Origin: Clostridium gallinarum
GTDB taxonomy: Bacteria; Bacillota; Clostridia; Clostridiales; Clostridiaceae
Assembly (NCBI RefSeq): GCF_014836325.1
Contig: NZ_JACSQZ010000034.1
Span: 1-37,396, forward strand
Reading direction: 5' to 3'
DNA length: 37,396 nt
The notes under the pieces were generated by a model. The model was not told where the DNA came from. It did no database searches and worked only from the letters and a program-made list of their open reading frames with translations. This document shows positions 27,501 to 33,888 of the stretch, in pieces (within the stretch, counting starts at the first letter, position 1; every line of letters begins with the position of its first letter). A program made the position numbers and the translations under genes.

Positions 27501-29900
27501 ATTATTCCAAATATTCATTTCTACACCTTCAGATGTTACAGGAGTTTTACCTATTTTCTGAGAAAGGCTTCCCCAAACTCTTACTGTTCTACCCTTTACA
27601 TCTCTTATATATTTAAGCATTTCATCTGTATAAGCTCTATATTCCTCTGCACTTCCATAGAACTCATCTGATCCTATATGAACTGTAGTATCTCTAAATA
27701 CTGGATTTTCTCCATCTGTATATTCACTAAATATTCCTTTTATATAATCAACTACTTCTGGGTTTGTAACATCTAACATTGCTGCATTTTCTCCAACACC
27801 TTTATTAGCACCTTTTCCATAAGCATACTCTGGATGAGCTTTCATAAATGATAAGGCATGTGCTGGACTTTCAATTTCTGGTACTATGTTGACACCATAT
27901 AACTTAGAGTCATCAATAAATTGTCCAAATTCTTCCTTAGTATATGATAAATCTGTAGATGTTAGTGGAACACCATTTTCTCCTACATCATTTGATTCTA
28001 ATCTAAATCCTGCATAAGCTTCTTTTATTGCATTTGCACCATATTGAGTAACCCAAATATAGTTATCATTTAAATGAACTTGGAAATCATTCATTTTATA
28101 CCAAGACATAAGCTTTGTGATATCATATAAGAAGTCTAATGAAATAGGTTTTCTTCCCACATCTAACATGAATCCTCTTATATCTGATAATGGATAATCT
28201 CTTGTAATTCCTTGTGGAATAGTTGTTCCATTTTGCTTTAATATTTGTAATATTGTTCTTGTTGAAAGAAATGCTGCGTCTGCTTCATTAGACTCAACCT
28301 TAACAAAATCACCAATCTCCATATAATATCCTTCAGTTCTAAGTTCTGGACGTTTATCATTCAATTCAAAGTAGAAATCACCTTTTTTTGGTGAGTCTGA
28401 AACTACTACTTCTATTTCTTTACCAACTATATCTTTATAGTCTTCTGAAAAAACATTCATATATTCACTTAATTCAGCTTCTGAAGAAGGTGAAATAACT
28501 ATTCTTGATCCATTATTAATTTCAAAGTTACCACTTCCCCCTAACCATTCTCTAAGTTCTGGGATAACAGTTGGCACTTCATTACCTGTAACTTCATTTA
28601 ATCCAGGTACTAATACTTCTATATCTGGAGTATATGCCTCTTCATTTCCTTTAGTTATTTTAAAATTAACACGAATAGTTTTATCTACTAATGGTCTATA
28701 TATTTCCCTATCAGCTCCGATAACTTCTTCATAATCAGCTCCAACAAATGAAATTTCATATCCTTCTGCTACAGATGGCATTGGCAATTCTTCATCTTCA
28801 AGAGTAAGACTCCTAACATTTATAGAATTTGCAATTTCATCTAACCCCTGTGGAATTCCACCATTATATATCTCAATTTCATATATAGATACATTATTCC
28901 AAGTAACTCCATCAGCAGTTGCATTATGCTTACCAATAAAAACTCTTACATATCTAGTAGCAACAGCTTCCTCTAAATTAATCTCTTGTCTATTTTGTGT
29001 TGGCGCTGATGTTGCTATATATACATCAGTCCAATTGCTATTATCATCAGAAGTTTGTAACTTATATTCTGTAGCATTTTTTCTTTCCCATTCAATAACT
29101 ACATTTTCTATTTGAGTTTTATCACCTAAATCAACTGTAATCCATTGTTCAGCTGATGATATAGCACTTGCCCATCTAGAAGCCTTTGCATTTGAACCAT
29201 CTACTGCTTTATCAGCTGTTAATGTGTTAGTTTCATTACTTGATGAAGTTGCAGTTTTACTCAATGCAACATTCTCTCCAACTGATGGCACTATAACTGC
29301 TGGTTCTTCTGGTTCTACCGGCTCTACTGGTTGTTCTACTTCATTATTATATATTTCAACTTCATATATTGCTACCGTACTCCAATTAATATTACTACCT
29401 TCTTGTGTTGGAGAATAATCTTCTATAGTTATTTTTACATATCTAGCTTTTTGTGAATTTACATTTAAACTTTCTCTAAATTCATTTTTATTTGAGCTAG
29501 TATAAATAGAAGTCCAAGTAGAGTTATCATCTGATACTTCTATTTTATATGAATTTACATTTCTTCTTTCCCACTCAATTACAACTTCATCAAAACTTTT
29601 AACGTCTTGTAAATCAATTGTAATCCATGGTTTAACTGCATTAACAGCAGATGCCCATCTTGAGATTCCACCTTTATTAATATCTTCTGGTCTATCTATA
29701 GTTCCATCAGTGACTTTATCTCCTGTAAACTTTGTTCCTGCCTCATACCCAGATTCAGTAACATTTTTTCCTAATGCTAAATTTTCTTTTTCTACTTCTG
29801 TATTTTCTACTGCTCTTACTGGAACAAATGAAAATAACATAGTAAAAGTTACAAATAGCGGTAATATTCTCTTTAAAATATTACCCTTCCCATTTCTCAT
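24597..29900 (-). CDS. Cell-wall-anchored beta-N-acetylhexosaminidase (GH20) with CBM32, cohesin and FIVAR modules
   Basis: 1767 residues. Signal peptide (about 1-30); two F5/8C (CBM32-like) domains (about 40-185, 208-347; RWASA, ITIDL/ITVDL, YKIEVSDDNSTWT); linker domain (365-435); GH20 N-domain (about 450-565); GH20 barrel (about 570-905) with LSDIRGFMLDVGRK and catalytic Asp745-Glu746 in HIGSDEFYG; LamG-like domain (about 940-1115); third CBM32 (about 1125-1265); cohesin-like domain (about 1275-1405; LNIKVGTKDLTSTNMYGMQFNVDYD); four FIVAR-type helical repeats (about 1415-1690); spacer; LPQTG (about 1733) and tail KKRKIE. It removes terminal GlcNAc/GalNAc from host glycans at the wall. The cohesin could dock partner enzymes as in C. 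perfringens. It ends with nearly the same sorting DNA as the subtilase. Confidence 0.95.
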   Translation of the reverse strand: MRNGKGNILKRILPLFVTFTMLFSFVPVRAVENTEVEKENLALGKNVTESGYEAGTKFTGDKVTDGTIDRPEDINKGGISRWASAVNAVKPWITIDLQDVKSFDEVVIEWERRNVNSYKIEVSDDNSTWTSIYTSSNKNEFRESLNVNSQKARYVKITIEDYSPTQEGSNINWSTVAIYEVEIYNNEVEQPVEPVEPEEPAVIVPSVGENVALSKTATSSSNETNTLTADKAVDGSNAKASRWASAISSAEQWITVDLGDKTQIENVVIEWERKNATEYKLQTSDDNSNWTDVYIATSAPTQNRQEINLEEAVATRYVRVFIGKHNATADGVTWNNVSIYEIEIYNGGIPQGLDEIANSINVRSLTLEDEELPMPSVAEGYEISFVGADYEEVIGADREIYRPLVDKTIRVNFKITKGNEEAYTPDIEVLVPGLNEVTGNEVPTVIPELREWLGGSGNFEINNGSRIVISPSSEAELSEYMNVFSEDYKDIVGKEIEVVVSDSPKKGDFYFELNDKRPELRTEGYYMEIGDFVKVESNEADAAFLSTRTILQILKQNGTTIPQGITRDYPLSDIRGFMLDVGRKPISLDFLYDITKLMSWYKMNDFQVHLNDNYIWVTQYGANAIKEAYAGFRLESNDVGENGVPLTSTDLSYTKEEFGQFIDDSKLYGVNIVPEIESPAHALSFMKAHPEYAYGKGANKGVGENAAMLDVTNPEVVDYIKGIFSEYTDGENPVFRDTTVHIGSDEFYGSAEEYRAYTDEMLKYIRDVKGRTVRVWGSLSQKIGKTPVTSEGVEMNIWNNGWADPSDMFNLGYDLINTEDGKLYIVPDAGYYYDYLNTSYIYNNYEVSKFGNGDVIPAGSPQMRGGMFAVWNDMIDKKANGIVELDIYDRVLPAVQAVSEKMWGVAEDKSYAEFKEVAAKVSNAPNSNPRYKVESETEKVLEYNFKATSNDTVPDNSGNGYNSVALNNATVKNGVLKLNDDNSYLQSAIENIGPNYTVSFSVKRDENSNNEEQVLFESEKGSFKAVQKDTGKVGFSREFYDYSFDYELPKGEWVDITIIGKMTKTELYVNGEYVDEVSKGSSSGDNGTFVFPLERVGSETNSFNGELKSLKVYNIAVNIADETIIPQESMKASATSEHPNVGTEGLASFAIDGNTGTIWHTNYNTPVKLPQSITLDLGKAYTINKFSYLPRSNGGNGTITKYELQVSTNGTDFTTVSEGSWAQDSTLKVVNFDEASEVTHVRLIAKAGVGGFASASELNVHKVKEVIPEPTEEVGFKVSTSLAEINAGDKLNIKVGTKDLTSTNMYGMQFNVDYDKNKFEFVGATSENDTKYIVNSSDNNGVVTVVVATKGVAIENDVDIVNLEFKSKATGENVVFNITDGQLSTDEGNIIDIVNGSITVTINEEIVNPNPEVNKKALKIAIDYANEIVAEGLLENVVPAVVQEFNDALEEAKAVYESEDATETEVDAAFKRLASAIWMLDFKQGDKEALQVLVNSAKELVSKGYTADSWANLQEVIAIADAVLADENAMQKEVDETLDALKAAIDGLVKVQVKKDSLQKLVDKLEKIDKEGYIESTWTPFENALKTAKEILANEYATQEEVDSAYNTLIKTYLDLRLIPDKSKLEDLINKAKAIDLSKYTDESAQEVKTKLARANEVFINEEATQEEINEVARLLNTALDNLIAKDDGAASDDVTDDTTENDSESKNETDNSTNGGNESINNESNKGNNGNLPQTGGRDSKDLLLLGIVLCSLGAAVMLSKKRKIE
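24613..24708 (-). repeat. Sorting-signal repeat, copy B (in GH20 gene)
   Basis: Partner of 17336-17431 with two differences in 96 bases; copy B has Asp where copy A has Asn just after LPQTGGR. Both end in a terminator of related core sequence, suggesting the whole 3' end was exchanged or duplicated. Confidence 0.9.
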
Positions 29901-29948
29901 AAATTTCTTCCCCCTTAATCTTTTATACTTAATATAAGTTACATATAA

Positions 29949-29993
29949 ACTTTACCATTTATTTACTATTTTGTAAACGATGTTCTATATATA
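29949..29993 (-). promoter_or_regulatory. GH20 promoter region with shared 17-bp element
   Basis: ACGATGTTCTATATATA (plus strand 29977-29993) is identical to the element before the subtilase. On the minus strand a possible promoter TTTACA (29977-29972), 17 bases, TAAAGT (29954-29949) would place the element just upstream of and touching the -35, unlike in the subtilase. An alternative -10 inside the TATATATA of the element has no clear -35. The sequence TGTAAACGATGTTC here also resembles a cre site with two mismatches. Confidence 0.5.
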
Positions 29994-29998
29994 AAAAT

Positions 29999-30037
29999 AA
30001 CTCATAGTAAGTACTTAAAGTACTCACTATGAGTTTT
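29999..30037. terminator. Long hairpin terminator between surface-protein remnant and GH20
   Basis: Arms AACTCATAGT (29999-30008) and ACTATGAGTT (30026-30035), one mismatch, then AGTACT pairing with AGTACT around a 3-base loop. T-runs follow on both strands. It probably ends the transcript of the remnant at 30116-31054. Between them, 30038-30115 holds a 17-codon open stretch discussed in the findings. Confidence 0.75.
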
Positions 30038-30115
30038 TAAATCTAAATTTGTATAAATTATCTCTGAGCTTCTTTATCTAGTCGTATTTTACGCTTACAC
30101 TCATCGTATTTTTAT

Positions 30116-31054
30116 TTATTTTCTTTTTCTTCTTTTTAATAGCATTACTATAGAAATTGATAATGCAGCTACTATTCCTATAATAATTGATATTATACCT
30201 GCTATTGAATTTTGTTTATTCGACATATCAGACTCTGTTTGTGATGATTCATTTTTATCAGTATTATTTTCTGAAGTAATTTTATCATCATTAGTTTCAG
30301 AGCTATCCTGTTTTACTTCTACCTCTGGCTTAGCCGAATTTCCTAGCATCTCTTCAGCTTCTGTTTTTTCAGTAGTTACTTGAATTTGAATATTTTCTGA
30401 TACTTGTGGAACTTCTGTTTTAACAGTATTTTCTGTGCTTTGACTTTCTTGACTCACAGAAACATTTGGTACATTTGGAACTTCTGGAGTTGAAGGATTT
30501 TCCGGAGTAACTGGTTTTTGCTCAGGTTCTACCGGAACCTCTGGCTCTACAGGCTTTTCTTGTTCAACTGGTTTTTCAGGCTCTACTGGATTCTCAGGTT
30601 CTATTTGATTTTGTTATTCATTAACTTTTACTTTTCTTATTATAGTTGTAGTATTACCATCATTATCAGTTACTGAATATGTTATTTCATATTCTCCTGA
30701 AACATTTGTATTAACTTCTCCTGTTATAACTATTTTATCTGTTAAATCCAAATCTTCATAATCCATTGCTACTACATCTTTTCTAGCATCAAAGTTTGAT
30801 CCAAATTCTATTTCTATATCATCTGCACCAATTATTACAGGTTTTTCGTTACTAAGCACAGTAACAGATATAGTTTTAATAGTTTCTAATCCTTGCTTAT
30901 CTGCTACTGGTGGAGTTGGTTTATTTATATCTTCATCCCCTCCAATATCATCACTCTGTCCTTTAACAGTTACTAAAAATGAATCAGTAAATTGACCATA
31001 ATATACTTTAACTGTTTTTTCGCCAATTACTGATGAATCAAATATAAAAAAATT
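30116..31054 (-). pseudogene. 3' remnant of a surface protein with Ig-like domains
   Basis: One reading frame runs from 31054 to the stop at 30116 with a single in-frame TAA (30614-30616). It lacks a 5' end: TGA and TAG stand directly upstream (31055-31060), and no signal peptide or start is visible. Content: an Ig-like module (SSVIGEKTVKVYYG...SFLVTVKG), Pro-rich linker, a second Ig-like module (EIEFGSNFDARKDVVAMD...GEYEITYSVTDNDGN), a Pro/Glu repeat spacer (VEPEKPVEQEKPVEPEV), an acidic Ser/Thr/Asn stretch, a membrane helix and KRRKRK. The tail looks like a sorting signal, but no LPXTG is present (SNKQNSIAG instead). The catalytic part has been deleted, so the original function cannot be told. 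Confidence 0.85.
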
Positions 31055-31111
31055 TCACTAGATATTTAACAACAGTAAAATTATTTAAGTACAAATATAA
31101 TATTATATTAT

Positions 31112-31432
31112 CTATTTTTCACTAATTCTTTTATAAACATCTATAACTTCTTTTGCTAAGTCTGTGAATGCCATCGAAGTCATTAAGTGATCTTGTCCAT
31201 GTACCATTAATAATGAAACTTTTGTATGATTACCTTGAGCCTCTTGAGTTAACATCCCTGTTTGAGAATGATGAGCCTTTGTTAATGAAGCTTCTGCAGC
31301 TTTAATTTTCTCCTCAGCTAATTCAAAATCTCCAGCTTTAGCAGCTTGAATAGCTTCCATAGCATTACTTTTAGCATCTCCACCATACATAATTAATTCC
31401 ATAATTACTTCTAAGTTCTCTTGTTCTTCCAT
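31112..31432 (-). CDS. PTS lactose/cellobiose-family EIIA
   Basis: 106 residues from the ATG at 31432 (MEEQENLE), which has AGAGGTG ahead; seven extra upstream codons are less likely. Three-helix EIIA-Lac fold with HHSQTGMLTQEAQG and LLMVHGQDHLM; His78 is the phospho-acceptor and Asp81 the metal ligand expected for the family. It is the last gene of its operon, 32 bases after IIB. Only about 57 bases separate its stop from the surface-protein remnant, suggesting a deletion joined them. Confidence 0.92.
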   Translation of the reverse strand: MEEQENLEVIMELIMYGGDAKSNAMEAIQAAKAGDFELAEEKIKAAEASLTKAHHSQTGMLTQEAQGNHTKVSLLMVHGQDHLMTSMAFTDLAKEVIDVYKRISEK

Positions 31433-31464
31433 AATAACACCTCTTTTAAGCAATTGAATCCTAA

Positions 31465-31782
31465 CTAATTATTCATTAATTTAAGAGCTTGACTTAATAC
31501 TTTCTCTCCATTCATCATACCGTAATCTGTCATTTGTATTACATCTAGCGCAATACCTAATGGTGCAACTTTTTTCTCAAATTGTGCTTTCATAAAACGT
31601 ACTTGTGGTCCTAAAAGTAATACATCTACTTTCTTATCAGCTAAATATGTCTCTGCCTCTCCAGCTGAAACAGCAAATATATCTGCCTCAATCCCTTTTT
31701 CTTCAGCTGACTTTTGCATTTTAGATACCATTAAACTTGTGCTCATTCCTGCAGCACATACTAACATAATCGTTTTTTTCAT
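31465..31782 (-). CDS. PTS lactose/cellobiose-family EIIB
   Basis: 105 residues. Cys9 in MLVCAAGMSTSLMV is the phosphorylation site of this family, followed by the P-loop. VDVLLLGPQVRFM is also typical. It should receive phosphate from the IIA at 31112 and serve a IIC; the neighbouring IIC is broken, so the intact IIC at 35670-37022 is a possible partner. Start follows AAAGGGTG. Confidence 0.93.
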   Translation of the reverse strand: MKKTIMLVCAAGMSTSLMVSKMQKSAEEKGIEADIFAVSAGEAETYLADKKVDVLLLGPQVRFMKAQFEKKVAPLGIALDVIQMTDYGMMNGEKVLSQALKLMNN

Positions 31783-31840
31783 CTCTTATACACCCTTTCT
31801 CATACTCTTTTTAATAAATATCTATAATTCTAGTACTATA

Positions 31841-31872
31841 GGAAGGTCAGTTAAATTTTAATCTAACCTTCC
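31841..31872 (-). other. Intergenic RNA hairpin between the TIM-barrel-like gene and IIB
   Basis: On the minus strand GGAAGGTTAG pairs with CTGACCTTCC (10 bp with one G-U) around an AT-rich loop. The following minus-strand sequence is not T-rich, so it does not look like a terminator in the direction of transcription. It may stabilise mRNA or allow differential expression in the operon. Confidence 0.4.
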
Positions 31873-31904
31873 ATTTTTAAATAATATTCTATCTTATTAA
31901 GTAA

Positions 31905-32804
31905 TTAACGATTTATTGAACGTGCAATCATTGATACAGTGTGACGAACCCCACGAATTGCCTTACTCATGGCAAAAATATTCTCAAAAGGTGCAACCCC
32001 ACCATAGCCTGCATCACCGATATGTTGAATATCTACTCCACAGATTTTATTTCTTATTGCAATTTGTTTAATGGTATCTTCATCAGAACTTTCCTGACTT
32101 GTACCTATTGCAGTTAATACAAGTGCTCCATTCTCATGTGCTACTTTAACCACTTCTTTTAGTTCCGAATCGTCAAAACCTGGAACTGTTCCAACTGCAG
32201 GAACTAAAATAATATCTGCACCGGCTTCAATAAAACTTTTTACTGCTTTTAGATCTGCAACTGGCTCATTAACACCAGCTCCATGCATCTTACCTGCAAT
32301 TATTAATCCTGAAAAATTATCCTTTGCTAAACGAATTGTCTTTTCTATTTGTGAATTAGTTACTCCTGTACCAGGATTACCAGTAAAGCATACAAAATCC
32401 ATACCAATTCTTTCAATTTCTTTAATTGTTTCAAGGTTAGCTTGTCTACCTTTGCTGATAGTTAAAATATCTTCTGCCATATCTGCATCTAAATCTACAG
32501 GTTCTAAATTTACACCTATTGGTCGTCCTACTAAACGATGTAGTTCATCAACAAAATTTCCTTCTTTTACATCTAATCCAAAAATATATGGATTTAAGAC
32601 ATCTACACAATTAAGAAGAATTAGATCAGCTCCAAAAGCTCTGGCAATCTCAGAATTCGTAATATCGCCAATAAATGATTCTCTTGTTGCCACATTCTCC
32701 GAAAGAATAGTTCTTCCTTCACTTGCTTTAATACTTTGTTTTAACTCTGCTGCGGTCATTTTTAATATCTCCGAAGCATTTGCACTAATTAATCTCTTAC
32801 CCAT
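31905..32804 (-). CDS. PTS-associated TIM-barrel-like protein of unknown function (DUF7916-like)
   Basis: 299 residues, no signal peptide or membrane segment. Alternating beta-alpha pattern with ADLILLNCVDVLNPYIFGL, RPIGVNLEPVD, FVCFTGNPGTGVTNSQI, IIAGKMHGAGVNEP, ADIILVPAVGTVPGF, VLTAIGTSQESSDE and CGVDIQHIGDAGYGG, which reads as a TIM barrel. Relatives are, from memory, commonly found inside lactose/cellobiose PTS operons in Firmicutes, but the reaction is not known to me. The Asp/His/Glu motifs suggest an enzyme for a phosphosugar. It starts behind GGAGGAG and sits between IIC (upstream) and IIB. Confidence 0.8.
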   Translation of the reverse strand: MGKRLISANASEILKMTAAELKQSIKASEGRTILSENVATRESFIGDITNSEIARAFGADLILLNCVDVLNPYIFGLDVKEGNFVDELHRLVGRPIGVNLEPVDLDADMAEDILTISKGRQANLETIKEIERIGMDFVCFTGNPGTGVTNSQIEKTIRLAKDNFSGLIIAGKMHGAGVNEPVADLKAVKSFIEAGADIILVPAVGTVPGFDDSELKEVVKVAHENGALVLTAIGTSQESSDEDTIKQIAIRNKICGVDIQHIGDAGYGGVAPFENIFAMSKAIRGVRHTVSMIARSINR

Positions 32805-32850
32805 AACTACTCCTCCAAAAATTTCTTTTATATTAAATATATAATTTTAT

Positions 32851-33741
32851 TTATCCAACTATACTATTCTCAACTTCATTCTCTTCTATTGATTCTAAAG
32901 CTAAATTTTGCTTTTCAACTGCTTTATAGAAGAACCAATAAATTGCTACGTCTACAAGTATACATACTAATTGTAATACGGCTCCACTTATATGATTTCC
33001 AGTTGTAAGGAATCCACTAAGAATTGGTGGCATTGTCCACGAAACTGTTATGCCTGTAGTTCTTGCAACTAACCCTAAAGCCATTGCTGAATATGATATT
33101 ACCGCATTTGCTATTGGTGCTAAAATAAATGGTATTATTAATGAAACATTCATTACTATTGGTAAACCAAACATAGCAGGTTCATTAATATTAAATATCC
33201 CTGGTGTTAAAGTTAACGGTGCCATAGCTTTAGTCACTTTACTTGCTTTCTTACGTCTAGCAATAATTGCAATAACAATTACTAATCCAATTGTGGCTCC
33301 ACCACCACCCATATATACGAAATTATCTATAAATGGTAGTGTAATAATATTTGGTAAATGAGCTGCACTATCAGCTTGGAATAATAAACGGTTTGCATCT
33401 GAATTCATTAACCAAATAGGTTGAAGAATACTGTTTACAACGTTTCCACCATGGATACCAACGAACCAGAATAAACTATTTAATAGAATTGCAATAATTG
33501 TTCCAAATATGTTATTACCAAGTAATCCCAAAGTTTCTCCTAGAACTATCATCATTATGTCATGAATATTACCAATATTCATCTTATCAAGAACCGCAAA
33601 AACAACTAACCATAAAGTTATAATAGCTGCCCCTGGAATTAAAGCACTAAAACTTTTAGCAACTGCTGGAGGAACTGTCTCTGGTAACTTAATTTAAATA
33701 TCACGTTTAATAAACCAATTAAAAATCAAAGCAGAAATTCT
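32851..33741 (-). pseudogene. PTS lactose/cellobiose-family EIIC, 5'-truncated
   Basis: The last ~240 residues are intact in frame (FWFVGIHGGNVVNSIL, YMGGGGATIGL, FNINEPAMFGLPIVMN, SWTMPPILSGFLTTGNH). Upstream the same frame reads ISALIFNWFIKRDI, a TAA (33694-33696), then IKLPETVPPAVAKSFSALIPG, normally the middle of an EIIC, and beyond that a TGA (33742-33744). About the first 170 residues are gone. A protein restarted at the Met at 33582 would lack half the membrane domain. The truncation point is about 145 bases from the GH35 stop, consistent with a deletion. Confidence 0.88.
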
Positions 33742-33752
33742 TCAAGAATTTC
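33734..33752. terminator. Perfect dyad at the EIIC truncation point, possible GH35 terminator
   Basis: GAAATTCTT-C-AAGAATTTC (9-bp arms, one-base centre). A T-run follows on the plus strand (TTTTTTT at about 33759-33765) and a weaker one on the minus strand. It lies about 137 bases past the GH35 stop. A one-base centre means the true loop would take a few paired bases. Confidence 0.4.
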
Positions 33753-33888
33753 ATTTAGTTTTTTTCATATTAACTTAACAGATTCTAATTAACTATATGG
33801 AATAATTTATATACCCATTTAAGTATTTAAAACATAGCAAAGAAAATATTTCTATTATATATGTTAAAACTTTAAGATTCATATTGAA

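Noticed and set aside
29972..29985. cre-like TGTAAACGATGTTC upstream of GH20
   Set aside because: Two mismatches, and half of it is explained by the 17-bp element shared with the subtilase, where the cre resemblance is lost.
30473..30605. Pro/Glu repeats as a CRISPR or tandem-repeat locus
   Set aside because: They encode an in-frame PEKPVE-type wall spacer of a surface protein.
32452..32844. 130-codon open frame on the plus strand
   Set aside because: Antisense to the TIM-barrel-like gene, which has clear motifs and a strong ribosome site; no motif in this frame.
33050..33361. 103-codon open frame on the plus strand
   Set aside because: Shadow of the conserved part of the EIIC pseudogene; no start signals.
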